Assembly (NCBI GenBank): GCA_948466335.1
Contig: CAOKAE010000004.1
Location: 65,342 to 129,341 of the forward strand
DNA from: an uncultured Coriobacteriia bacterium
Lineage (GTDB): Bacteria > Actinomycetota > Coriobacteriia > Coriobacteriales > QAMH01
DNA: 64,000 nt
Direction of reading: 5' to 3'
How positions within the stretch are numbered: position 1 is the first letter of the stretch; every line of letters starts with the position of its first letter. The position numbers and the translations under genes were made by a program. Positions 33,401-41,686 of the stretch are shown here, in pieces. The notes below the pieces were generated by a model. The model was not told where the DNA came from. It ran no database searches and worked only from the letters and a program-made list of their open reading frames with translations.

Positions 33401-35329
33401 ATGCCGGTCAAACTGCTCATGGGAAACGAGGCCCTGGGGCTTGGCGCCATACACGCGGGCGTCAACTTCGTGAGCGGGTATCCCGGTACGCCCTCGACCG
33501 AAGTGCTCGAGGCCGTTGCCAAGCATAACGACGGTTCCATCCACGTTGAGTGGTCCACCAACGAGAAAGCCGCCCTCGAGGCGGCGGCGGGTGCGGCCTA
33601 TGCCGGTGCCCGCGCTCTGGTCACGATGAAGCAGGTGGGCCTCAACGTCGCGAGCGACCCGCTCATGACGCTCTCGTACATCGGCGTCGAGGGCGGTCTC
33701 GTCATCGTCGTGGCCGACGACCCCGGCCCCATCTCAAGCCAGACCGAGCAGGACACGCGCAACTTCGCACAGTTCGCCAAGGTACCCCTCTTCGACCCGG
33801 CAAGTCCCGGCGAGGCCTACGCCATGATCCAGGACGCCTTCGAGCTCTCCGAGCGCCACCACACGCCCGTCATCGTGCGTCCCACCACGCGCGTGAGCCA
33901 TGCCTGCGGCACCGTCAAGACGCGCGGCGGCGTGGCCGATTGCGGCGCGGCATTCCAAAACCCCACACTCGACGACGATGACGCGTCCTGGGAGCGCCAC
34001 GTGCCCAGTGGCTTTACGAAGGACACCCAGCGCTGGGTCGTGTTCCCGCGCACGAGCTACCTCAACCACGGCAAGGTCGAGAAGCGCGCGGCGGCCATCG
34101 CCGAAGAGCTCTCCTTCGGCTATCGTCCCAACCGCATTGAGATGAGCGGCATGGGCCATGCAGAGGCCACGTGTGCGTTCGCGGAACGTGGCGACAAGCG
34201 CTTCGAGCTTGGCATCGCCTGCGGCGGCATCTCATACCACTACGTGATGGAGGCCCTCGAGATGTGCGGGCTCGAACTGCCCGTGCTCAAGATCGGTACC
34301 CCCTATCCCTTCCCCGCCAAGCTCGCAACCGAGTTCCTGGAGGCCGTCGACGAGGTGCTGTGCGTCGAGGAGCTTGACCCCATCATCGAGCGCGAACTCA
34401 ACTTCCTCTGCGGCTTCGAGTTCCTGGCAAACACCGTCCACGGCAAGCTCGACGGTTACTTCGGCTATGCCGGAGAGCAGAGCGTCGAGGCCATCTGCGA
34501 CGTGCTCGCAGATGTCGCTGACCTGCACAATGAGACAAATGTGTCTGACCAAATTGTCTCATTACCCAAACCCGAGCTGCCGCCGCGCCCGCCGGTGCTG
34601 TGCGCGGGCTGCCCCCATCGCGCGAGCTTCTACGCCGTCAAGCGCGCCGTGGGCAAGCGCAAGGCCATCTTCTGCGGTGACATCGGCTGCTATACGCTCG
34701 GCAACGCCGCGCCGCTCGACATGGTCGACACCTGCCTGTGCATGGGCGGCGGCATCACCGTGGCCCAGGGCATCGAGACCGTCGATCCGGACACGCTCGC
34801 GTTTGGCTTCGTGGGCGACTCGACCTTCTTCGCCAGCGGCATCACCGGCGTCGTCAACGCCGTCTACAACCAGCACGACATGATCGTGTGCATACTCGAC
34901 AACTCGACGACGGCCATGACCGGTCAGCAGCCGCATCCGGGCACCGGCCGCACGATGATGGGCACCGAGGTGCCGCCACTGAGCATCCCGCGCATCCTCG
35001 AAGCCCTCGGCGTGGATTGCCAGATCGTCGACCCACTCGACTTCGAGGGCGCGGTGCAAGCCGTGCGCGATGCCATCGACAAGACGGGCGTGCGCGCCAT
35101 CATCTTCAAGTCTCCCTGCATCTACCTCGAGCCGCCCGCGCATCCTGCCGTCAAGCTCGACCTTGACGCGTGCATCGACTGCCGCGCGTGCATCAAGCAG
35201 CTCGGCTGCCCGGCCCTCGTGGTCGAAGACGGGCACGTGGCCGTGGACGAATCGCTGTGCTATGGCTGCGAGCTGTGCTGCAAGATCTGCCCCACGGACG
35301 CGTTGCGGGAAGGGGGATCCGATGAGTGA
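33401..35329 (+). CDS. iorA: Indolepyruvate:ferredoxin oxidoreductase, alpha subunit, with palindrome-encoded insert
   Basis: A 642-residue IorA, which oxidatively decarboxylates aryl pyruvates to aryl-CoA with reduction of ferredoxin. The N-terminal half has GNEALGLGAIHAGVNFVSGYPG, the central part GIACGGISYHYV; the TPP region has CAGCPHRASFY, GDIGCYTLG and CMGGGITVAQG; the C-terminus has two 4Fe-4S motifs (CIDCRACIKQLGC, CYGCELCCKICP). Residues 377-387, NETNVSDQIVS, come from a complete palindromic repeat between the two halves, in frame. GAGGGAG precedes ATG 33401. The stop overlaps iorB by eight bases. Confidence 0.95.
   Translation: MPVKLLMGNEALGLGAIHAGVNFVSGYPGTPSTEVLEAVAKHNDGSIHVEWSTNEKAALEAAAGAAYAGARALVTMKQVGLNVASDPLMTLSYIGVEGGLVIVVADDPGPISSQTEQDTRNFAQFAKVPLFDPASPGEAYAMIQDAFELSERHHTPVIVRPTTRVSHACGTVKTRGGVADCGAAFQNPTLDDDDASWERHVPSGFTKDTQRWVVFPRTSYLNHGKVEKRAAAIAEELSFGYRPNRIEMSGMGHAEATCAFAERGDKRFELGIACGGISYHYVMEALEMCGLELPVLKIGTPYPFPAKLATEFLEAVDEVLCVEELDPIIERELNFLCGFEFLANTVHGKLDGYFGYAGEQSVEAICDVLADVADLHNETNVSDQIVSLPKPELPPRPPVLCAGCPHRASFYAVKRAVGKRKAIFCGDIGCYTLGNAAPLDMVDTCLCMGGGITVAQGIETVDPDTLAFGFVGDSTFFASGITGVVNAVYNQHDMIVCILDNSTTAMTGQQPHPGTGRTMMGTEVPPLSIPRILEALGVDCQIVDPLDFEGAVQAVRDAIDKTGVRAIIFKSPCIYLEPPAHPAVKLDLDACIDCRACIKQLGCPALVVEDGHVAVDESLCYGCELCCKICPTDALREGGSDE
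34529..34563. repeat. GAGACAAA palindrome inside iorA, copy 7
   Basis: A 35-bp core with the GTGTCTGACC loop, starting exactly at a codon boundary. It is translated NETNVSDQIVS and then L, the same reading as the copy in the LuxR gene at 5852. One arm base differs (CAAATTG), which turns Phe into Ile. Confidence 0.93.
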
Positions 35330-35909
35330 GCGTTCCGGACTCAACTGCGTCATCTGCGGCGTGGGCGGCCAGGGCAACGTGCTTGCCTCGCGCCTCATCG
35401 CGCAGGTGCTCCTCGCCCGTGACGAGCACGTGAAGACGGCCGAAACCATCGGCATGGCGCAGCGCGGGGGCTCCGTCGCGAGCCACGTGCGCGGCGGCCA
35501 TCCGCAATCCCCGCTCGTTCCCAAAGGATGCGCCGACTGCCTCATCGCCTTCGAGCCCGGCGAGGCCGTGCGTTGCATCGACTACCTCGCACCCGGCGGC
35601 ACCATCGTCGTGAACACGCAGGCAGCCCAACCGCCCGTGGCGGCCCTCCAGGGCATCGACTACGACGGCTCCGAAGCGCTCGCCTACCTGCGCGCACTAC
35701 CCGGCGTGCAGCTCGTCGAGGTCGACGGCGCGTCAATCTGCGAACAGGCAGGCTCGTCCAAGGTGCTCAACATCGCGCTGCTCGCCGCAGCGGTCAAAAG
35801 CGGCGCGCTCGGCATCACGCGCGAGGAGCTCGAGGACGCCATACGCGAGCGCGTACATCCACGCTTCCATGAGATGAACTTACGCGCTATTATGCTTGTG
35901 TCCGAATAA
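35322..35909 (+). CDS. iorB: Indolepyruvate:ferredoxin oxidoreductase, beta subunit
   Basis: A 195-residue gamma-domain protein of the 2-oxoacid:ferredoxin oxidoreductase family. It has GVGGQGNVLASRLIAQVLL, MAQRGGSVASHVRGG and GEAVRCIDYLAPGGTIVVNT. IorB pairs with IorA to form the active enzyme that uses aromatic 2-oxoacids from Trp, Tyr or Phe breakdown. It starts in an eight-base overlap with iorA, so translation is coupled. Confidence 0.95.
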   Translation: MSERSGLNCVICGVGGQGNVLASRLIAQVLLARDEHVKTAETIGMAQRGGSVASHVRGGHPQSPLVPKGCADCLIAFEPGEAVRCIDYLAPGGTIVVNTQAAQPPVAALQGIDYDGSEALAYLRALPGVQLVEVDGASICEQAGSSKVLNIALLAAAVKSGALGITREELEDAIRERVHPRFHEMNLRAIMLVSE

Positions 35910-35930
35910 TAAAACAGAAGGGAGTTTGCC

Positions 35931-36320
35931 ATGACTTTCCTCATTCGCTGGCTGGTTACCGCAATCGCCGTCGCAGCGGCAGTATGGCTCGTTCCCGGCA
36001 TCGAGCTCATCGGCGGTGACTCCGCCTGGATCGGCATCGCCATCTTCGCGCTGATCCTCTCGCTCATCAACATATCCATCAAGCCGATACTGCAGATTCT
36101 CTCGCTGCCCATATCGGTCATCACGCTGGGAATCTTCTACCTCGTCGTCAACACGATCTTGCTGTACCTGGCGGCATGGCTTGCAAACGGGCTGTTTGGC
36201 ATCGGGTTCTGGATCGACGGATTCGGCAGCGCGTTTCTCGCGTCCATCGTCATCTCGATCGTGAGCGCCATCGTCAACTCGATTGTCGGTGCCGACAACC
36301 GTCCCAACGGCGCGTACTAG
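35931..36320 (+). CDS. Phage holin family 4 / small four-helix membrane protein
   Basis: A 129-residue integral membrane protein with four hydrophobic helices and a conserved SLINISIKPILQILSLPIS stretch, followed by TLGIFYLVVNTILLYLAAW. This is the widespread 'phage holin family' membrane protein of Actinobacteria and Firmicutes; despite its name it is usually chromosomal and its role is unknown. AGAAGGGAG precedes its ATG. It follows iorB by 21 bases, so read-through is possible. Confidence 0.85.
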   Translation: MTFLIRWLVTAIAVAAAVWLVPGIELIGGDSAWIGIAIFALILSLINISIKPILQILSLPISVITLGIFYLVVNTILLYLAAWLANGLFGIGFWIDGFGSAFLASIVISIVSAIVNSIVGADNRPNGAY

Positions 36321-36361
36321 CAAGCCCGTCACTTCGACCGGAGGGGCAAACGGTCGTCTTC

Positions 36362-36519
36362 TGTCATTTCGACCGGAGGCGCGTAGCGCCGAAGTGGAGA
36401 AATCTCAGGGGTTATCCCGCAAGTTAAGATCGAGATTTCTCGACTTCACTCACTCCGTTCGTTTCGCTCGAAATGACAGGGGGAGTGCCACTCCGTTCGT
36501 TGCGCTCGAAATGACAGGG
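36362..36519. repeat. TCATTTCGA...TCGAAATGA repeat pair
   Basis: TGTCATTTCGACCGGAGG begins a segment ending in GAGAAATCTC, answered by GAGATTTCTC and ending TCGAAATGACA at 36479, so the whole forms a long imperfect inverted repeat. A third partial copy (CGTTCGTTGCGCTCGAAATG) lies at 36492-36519. The same unit recurs at 53947, 60627 and 61872. Confidence 0.8.
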
Positions 36520-36531
36520 TATAAACTCAGA

Positions 36532-36607
36532 GTTTTTCGGTTAGTATCCGAAAAACTTTTCGTTTATGGGAATTTTCCGGTTAGTAACCGAAAAACTTTT
36601 CTACAAT
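36532..36607 (+). promoter_or_regulatory. Two operator-like palindromes and -10 box of the AAA/DUF4143 gene
   Basis: TTTTTCGGTTAGTATCCGAAAAA (split here as TTTTTCGGTTAG and TATCCGAAAAA) at 36533-36555 and TTTTCCGGTTAG/TAACCGAAAA at 36573-36594 are near-identical palindromes whose centres are exactly 40 bp apart, four helical turns. A TACAAT -10 box follows at 36602-36607, so the second palindrome covers the -35 region. This geometry suggests repressor binding. Confidence 0.6.
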
Positions 36608-36651
36608 ATGAGCATCCACACTAACCACTGCCTGACCTACAGGGGGCCATC

Positions 36652-37863
36652 ATGATTCGTCGCCCGCTCTACATGGACAAGCTCAAGGACTACGCTGCCG
36701 CTGACCTCGTGAAAATCATTGTCGGAGTTCGCCGCTGTGGGAAGTCAACGCTGCTTAAGCAACTTCAAAATGACTTGCGTGAAGCAGGCATTTCCCCAGA
36801 CGAGATGCTCTCGATTGATTTCGAGCTTCCGTCAAATGCGGAGCTCACCGACTCTATCGCCTTCATCAAATATGTCACAAGCAGACTTCATAACGGCAAG
36901 CTTCGCTATCTCTTCGTCGACGAGGCTCAGGAGCTCAACCAGTGGGAAAAGACAATCAATGGCCTTCGAGCTGAATATGGGCTCAACATATTTGTCACCG
37001 GTTCTAACGCCCATCTCTTCGCAGGAGAGGATATGACCTATCTCTCCGGTCGATACGTCAAGATGCCTGTCTACCCTCTCTCCCTGGCGGAATATTGCCA
37101 GTTTTGCGATGTGGATGTGACGGATTCCACCGCCGTGCAGGCCGCCTATGACGACTACGTGCGCGAGGGAGGCTTCCCCGCCATTACCCTTACATCGAGT
37201 AATGCCCTCAAGGAGGCCATGATGGATGGCATCTACGATTCCGTCCTCACGCGCGATGTGATTTTGCGTGGCAAGATTCGCAACGAGGCAGCTTTTCGCC
37301 GTGTTTTAGCATTCGTAATGGAAAACGTCGGCAATCAAACTTCCGCCCTATCTATCGAGCGCACCCTCAAAGGCGGCGGTCATACCGTACGCTCAGAGAC
37401 CATAGATAATTATCTTTCCCTTATGGAAAAGGCGCACTTGCTTTACAAGTGCGAACGCTACGATTTGCGCGGCAAAGAGCGCCTACGCACAAACGGCAAG
37501 TACTATGTCGTGGATACGGGCCTGCGTAATCGCACGATTGGCCTCAAGGACTCGAACCGCGGACATGTCACAGAAAACACCGTCTTTCTCGAGCTCCTGC
37601 GGCGCGATTACGAAGTGAACGTCGGAACGTTTCCCAACGCCGAAATCGATTTCGTCGCCCAAAGGGGAAACGAGAGACTCTACATTCAAGTTTGCGAGAC
37701 GCTCATGGACCCCCAGACTCTTGAACGCGAACTGATGCCCTTCTCGAAGCTTGACGATGCGCATCCGCGCATACTCATCAGCAAAGATAGCGAAGATTAT
37801 GCCCGTGATGGGGTACGCCACATCAACCTTTACGATTTCCTACTCGGGGAGCCGCTGGGCTGA
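36652..37863 (+). CDS. ATP-binding AAA_14/DUF4143 protein
   Basis: A 403-residue protein with an N-terminal AAA domain (Walker A GVRRCGKSTLL near residue 25, Walker B YLFVDEAQEL near 88, sensor VTGSNAHL) and a C-terminal DUF4143 nuclease-like fold with ENTVFLELLRRDYEV, AEIDFVAQRG and IQVCETL, the latter resembling a PD-(D/E)xK arrangement. The family is widespread, often patchily distributed, and of unknown function. Codon use is clearly more A/T-rich than in neighbours, and the gene lies between repeats, which points to horizontal acquisition. Its promoter holds two palindromes. Confidence 0.9.
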   Translation: MIRRPLYMDKLKDYAAADLVKIIVGVRRCGKSTLLKQLQNDLREAGISPDEMLSIDFELPSNAELTDSIAFIKYVTSRLHNGKLRYLFVDEAQELNQWEKTINGLRAEYGLNIFVTGSNAHLFAGEDMTYLSGRYVKMPVYPLSLAEYCQFCDVDVTDSTAVQAAYDDYVREGGFPAITLTSSNALKEAMMDGIYDSVLTRDVILRGKIRNEAAFRRVLAFVMENVGNQTSALSIERTLKGGGHTVRSETIDNYLSLMEKAHLLYKCERYDLRGKERLRTNGKYYVVDTGLRNRTIGLKDSNRGHVTENTVFLELLRRDYEVNVGTFPNAEIDFVAQRGNERLYIQVCETLMDPQTLERELMPFSKLDDAHPRILISKDSEDYARDGVRHINLYDFLLGEPLG

Positions 37864-37876
37864 ATTCCGCAGCTTC

Positions 37877-37948
37877 TCACCCGATCTTCGGGGCGCGGGC
37901 GAGGAAGAAGCGGCAGTTGTGGCAGTTCTCCTTGCGGGCTACGCTGAA
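37877..37948 (-). pseudogene. Duplicated 3' fragment of the cysteine-rich gene at 49981
   Basis: Seventy-two bases match 49981-50052 with one mismatch, covering the last 23 codons (ARKENCHNCRFFLARAPKIG) and the TGA stop. The rest of the gene is missing. Directly beyond it lies CCTGCGTATTTGTCTTGTCT, half of a GAGACAAA-family palindrome, suggesting that the duplication broke at the repeat. Confidence 0.8.
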
Positions 37949-37986
37949 CCCCTGCGTATTTGTCTTGTCTAGCCCTGCTACGCCTC

Positions 37987-39210
37987 TTACGAGTGCGCCG
38001 GTTCCTTGACGAGCATGAGAATCGCCGTTCCGGCTAGGCCCACGATCAGTACAAAGACGCCTGCGGCGATCCATCCACCTTCAAGGATAAACGGCATCAC
38101 AAGGGTGCCGATAAACTGACCGAGGCTTTGCGTCATTACGAGCACGCCCATTGCAATCGGCATAAGGCGCTTATCGGGCACCACAGCCGGGTAAAGGATA
38201 AGATACATCGGCGGTGCACCAAGGCCAATGACGCCGAGCACGCATGCCGCAATCCAAAGCGCTGGGCCACTGTTCGTCAGCAGCACGAAGGCACAAGGGC
38301 CAAGCACCACCATCGACAGTACCATGAGGAATTTGTAGCGCTTTGTCTTATCGGCAATCACTCCAAAGAGCACCGAACTCACAATTGCGATGAGCATCGG
38401 CAATGTGCTCGCAAAGCCGGCCAGCGTCGGGCTCATGCCCTCACCCTGCAAGAACGTGGGGCTAAATGACAGAAACGAAATCAGGACAATATTGAACGTG
38501 AGGAATCCCAGCAGCACGCAGATGACATTACGTGTGAAAAGCTCCCTGATGATTGGCCTGCTCTCAGCGAGCTCCTCCTGGGCCTCCTCATCCACCTCAT
38601 GGGCCGTCTTGCTGCTTATCTTCTCGATAAAACGACCGCCAAACGGCTTCAGATAGATGAAGAGCACAAGGCCGGCGATGAAAACGATGGCGGCGAAAAC
38701 AAACCACGTTCCTGCAAAACCCATGCTCGCATAGAGTCCCGGCGTCATCACACCGCCGAAGAACGAACCGAGCGAAAACCACAGCGACCAAACACCACTG
38801 GCGAAACCAATCTTGTCGGGTCGCACATACTTCCTCAGGACCAGCGGACCGCTCACGCTACAGAACACGAGCGCGACACCCTCAATGGCGCGCGATGCAA
38901 CCAGCATGCTTCCCGATGTTGCAAACATGCCGACGAGCGTGCCGCCGGTCATGACGAGCACAGCAATGACGAGCATGTTCTTGCAGCCGAACCTCCGAGC
39001 GAGAAAACCCGTCGGCAACGAGAGAAAAATGCCCGCCAGCGTGAACACCGACATGAGCATGGATGCCGATGCAAGATCCATGGAGAAGCGCTCCATGATG
39101 GCCGGCATGATGGACGGAATCTTGAATTGACCAAGCGCCACAGCGATGCCAACGATGGTCAGCGCAATCGAAACCGCGATGTAATTCTGATATGTGCGTG
39201 TACCTTTCAC
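37987..39210 (-). CDS. MFS transporter of the transhydroxylase-like locus
   Basis: A 407-residue MFS carrier with 12 helices; LPTGFLARRFGCKN fits the MFS loop 2-3 motif. A charged central loop (KISSKTAHEVDEEAQEELAE) separates the halves. It is the last gene of a minus-strand series athL-athS-SLC13-MFS, but a hairpin at 39237-39282 lies upstream, so expression may be partly independent. Its substrate is unknown; import of an aromatic compound or export of the product would fit the neighbours. Confidence 0.87.
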   Translation of the reverse strand: MKGTRTYQNYIAVSIALTIVGIAVALGQFKIPSIMPAIMERFSMDLASASMLMSVFTLAGIFLSLPTGFLARRFGCKNMLVIAVLVMTGGTLVGMFATSGSMLVASRAIEGVALVFCSVSGPLVLRKYVRPDKIGFASGVWSLWFSLGSFFGGVMTPGLYASMGFAGTWFVFAAIVFIAGLVLFIYLKPFGGRFIEKISSKTAHEVDEEAQEELAESRPIIRELFTRNVICVLLGFLTFNIVLISFLSFSPTFLQGEGMSPTLAGFASTLPMLIAIVSSVLFGVIADKTKRYKFLMVLSMVVLGPCAFVLLTNSGPALWIAACVLGVIGLGAPPMYLILYPAVVPDKRLMPIAMGVLVMTQSLGQFIGTLVMPFILEGGWIAAGVFVLIVGLAGTAILMLVKEPAHS

Positions 39211-39236
39211 GGGGATGCTCCTCGAATAGGAAAAGG

Positions 39237-39282
39237 AGAGGCCCTCCGGCTTGAGCTGGCGCCCAGATGCAGAAAGGCCTCT
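39237..39282 (-). terminator. Hairpin between SLC13 and MFS genes
   Basis: AGAGGCC at 39237 pairs with GGCCTCT at 39276-39282, with an internal GGCTTGAGCTGGCGCC that can pair in part. Its place between two same-strand genes suggests an attenuator or partial terminator. Confidence 0.45.
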
Positions 39283-39313
39283 GTAGCTAATATGTCGCTT
39301 AGCAGCTATCAGG

Positions 39314-40768
39314 CTATATGCCCATGACGCCGCAGATGAACGGAACCCACAGCACCATGACCACGCAGAAAATTACCGCGGGAATGATGCCCGACTTGGC
39401 CATATCGCCAAAGGTAAAGTACCCCTCGCCAAAGGTGATGAGAACCGTTGGATTAACCGGCAGGATGAAGTTACCGGCAACGATGAAGGCCAGAAGCGTG
39501 GTGGGCACAGCTGGCGAGATGCCATACGATGCGCACACGCCAATCATGATGGGCAGGAACAGGCTCAGGATGGCAGCACCCGCCGGGGCAATCGTGTGGA
39601 GCAGGTATACCACCACGACGCAGACGAGCAGGAACATTGTCAAATCGAGACCGGCAACGCCCGTGCTGAGGAACGCATCCGTCACGAATTGTGCCGCGCC
39701 AGTAGCGGCAACGATATCGCCAAGAGACATGACGGAACCCATCATCAGGATGATGGTCCACGGAACTTGCGAAACGTATTCCTTCCACTCCAGCAGATTG
39801 AGACCAGGCAGGAACATGATGGCGAGACCGATGATGGCGACAGTCGTCGTGTTGAGGATCGGCACAAAGCTTCCGATAATCCACAATACCGGCAGCGCGA
39901 CAATCATGAAGAGCGCGCGCTTCTCGAACGTGGTCGACTTGCCAGCATCCTCACCCGCCTTGCGCAGATTGTCATAGCCAACCTGCGCGATGTTCTCAGG
40001 CTTGAGAATCTTCACGATGGAGAACCAGCATAGTGGAATGCAGACGATGGCGACCGGAAGACCGATGATAATCCAGTTGAGGAAGCTGATCGTCTGGCCA
40101 GTCATTTGCTCCATCATACCTAAGGCGAGCATGTTGAACGAACTGCCTGCCGGCGTAACGACACCGCCAATAACGGCACCGACAGGAATGCCAATCATGA
40201 GCGCTTTGCCAAGATTGGACTTTCCTGGCTCGGCGTTGACTGAACGCAAGATGACGAATGCGATGCCAACGAAAAGCACGACGGCGGCAGTATCGGACAT
40301 GACGGTCGACACCGTTGCGGCACCGATCATGAAGACGAGAACGAGCTTCTCGGAACTATCACCCGTCAGCTTGAACAGCTTGTTGATGAGTCGTACCGGC
40401 CAATTCGTCTTCATGAGCAAAGCCGGCAACGCGAAGATGGCGACGATAAACCAGATAACGTTGCTACCAAACGCACCAAACGCTGTCTTCATCGTGGCCG
40501 CTCCCGCCAAGACACATATAACGAGAGCTAGCAGGCCCGTGACGCCTACGGGAAGTACGCCGCATACCCAGAATACGACGGCAAACAGTAGAGCACCGAT
40601 TGACATGATGCCTTCGTGTGAGATGGCATCTGAGCCAGGAATGCAACCAGCGACGATGAGAATAATGATTCCGAGAACAACACCCACACCGCGTTTGTTG
40701 AGGAATCCCTCCTTACTAAAGAACTTTGCAGTCTGATCCTTGGCGACTGCCACCGCTTCTTGAACCAT
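39314..40768 (-). CDS. SLC13/DASS-family anion transporter
   Basis: A 484-residue polytopic carrier of the divalent anion:Na+ symporter (SLC13) group. It has the two-fold SLC13 repeat with SDTAAVVLFVGIAF and TPAGSSFNMLAL in the first half and MSLGDIVAATGAA, PVNPTVLITFG in the second, the SNT-like substrate loops of this family. Members take up dicarboxylates, sulfate or related anions. Here it follows the transhydroxylase-like pair by 91 bases on the same strand, suggesting uptake of a hydroxylated aromatic acid such as gallate; this is hypothesis. ATG 40768 is preceded by AAAGGGG; the earlier in-frame start lies in the intergenic gap. Confidence 0.85.
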   Translation of the reverse strand: MVQEAVAVAKDQTAKFFSKEGFLNKRGVGVVLGIIILIVAGCIPGSDAISHEGIMSIGALLFAVVFWVCGVLPVGVTGLLALVICVLAGAATMKTAFGAFGSNVIWFIVAIFALPALLMKTNWPVRLINKLFKLTGDSSEKLVLVFMIGAATVSTVMSDTAAVVLFVGIAFVILRSVNAEPGKSNLGKALMIGIPVGAVIGGVVTPAGSSFNMLALGMMEQMTGQTISFLNWIIIGLPVAIVCIPLCWFSIVKILKPENIAQVGYDNLRKAGEDAGKSTTFEKRALFMIVALPVLWIIGSFVPILNTTTVAIIGLAIMFLPGLNLLEWKEYVSQVPWTIILMMGSVMSLGDIVAATGAAQFVTDAFLSTGVAGLDLTMFLLVCVVVVYLLHTIAPAGAAILSLFLPIMIGVCASYGISPAVPTTLLAFIVAGNFILPVNPTVLITFGEGYFTFGDMAKSGIIPAVIFCVVMVLWVPFICGVMGI

Positions 40769-40859
40769 GATTATCCCCTTTGGTTTGACACAAGCAGTTT
40801 CCGACCATCTGGGATGCAAGGCTTACATTCTCGCATCCCCAACCCCTCTCTCTCCTTTC

Positions 40860-41684
40860 TCAAAGCGCGTTCCTGTAGAGCTCGAGTGGCCCGGTGTTGC
40901 GATCTTCCTCAGTCGTGGATTCCTCGAACACGCGGGTCATGTATCCGTCTGCCTCCACATAGACACGCCATTGCGCAGCGCTAACTTGGTGGAACCAGAA
41001 ATCTCCGAACTCGTCGGTTTGCGTTACGAGCACCTCTCCGGTGCCAATGTTCTGTGCCGTAACCTTCGCTCCGATAATCACCTCGTCTTCCTCGGGGTCG
41101 ATAACGATTCCTGCAAGGAAGCGCTTGGGCATATTGAGGTAGTAGACGCGCGGTCTATCCAGATCTGCGCGCTCGGGGACAAGAGCCTGCGCCTGAGCAA
41201 TCTCCTCGGCGAACTCCTCCTCGTCACCAAATCTGATAGCTCCGTGAGCACATACGTCCACGCAGTGAGGAATCTGGCCAGCATCAATTAGATGCGCGCA
41301 TCCCGTGCACTTCTGAGGAAGCTCGAGCTCCTCGTTCCAGAAGATTGCTCCGTAGGGGCATGCATTCGCGAGCTTCTCGCAGCCCTTCGCCTTATCCGGA
41401 TCGATGATAACGAGGCCGTCTTCACGCTTGTACACCGCTTCGGGAGCGGCCTTCATGCATGGCGCATCGTCACAGTGCTGGCACATGTGCAAGGTGTAGG
41501 CGACCTTCACCTTGGGCACCTGGCCACGCACCTTCTCCTCGATGCGGTTCCAGAACTGACCGGTATCCGGCTGCGGCTTGGCATAGGGCGACCAGTCGTT
41601 ATCCACGTGTTCGTCCTTGCATGCAATCTGACAATTGCGGCAGCCGCTGCATTTGGATACGTCGAATACGAATACCTTTCCCAT
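40860..41684 (-). CDS. athS: Pyrogallol-phloroglucinol transhydroxylase-like small subunit
   Basis: A 274-residue iron-sulfur subunit. N-terminal cysteines 12, 15, 18 and 22 (CSGCRNCQIAC), then CQHCDDAPC at 68-76, GCEKLANACP and CTGC plus CVDVC. Two positions that bind a fourth cluster in DmsB-type proteins are replaced, leaving enough cysteines for three clusters. The last 80 residues (GIVIDPEEDEVIIGAKVTAQ onward) form a beta-rich, Cna-B/transthyretin-like domain. Length, cluster number and the C-terminal beta domain match the small subunit of Pelobacter acidigallici transhydroxylase. It starts two bases after the large-subunit stop. Confidence 0.85.
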   Translation of the reverse strand: MGKVFVFDVSKCSGCRNCQIACKDEHVDNDWSPYAKPQPDTGQFWNRIEEKVRGQVPKVKVAYTLHMCQHCDDAPCMKAAPEAVYKREDGLVIIDPDKAKGCEKLANACPYGAIFWNEELELPQKCTGCAHLIDAGQIPHCVDVCAHGAIRFGDEEEFAEEIAQAQALVPERADLDRPRVYYLNMPKRFLAGIVIDPEEDEVIIGAKVTAQNIGTGEVLVTQTDEFGDFWFHQVSAAQWRVYVEADGYMTRVFEESTTEEDRNTGPLELYRNAL

Positions 41685-41686
41685 CT

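Noticed and set aside
35931-36320. Prophage holin
   Set aside because: The family name says holin, but no phage genes lie nearby and the gene follows iorAB; it is the common chromosomal membrane protein.
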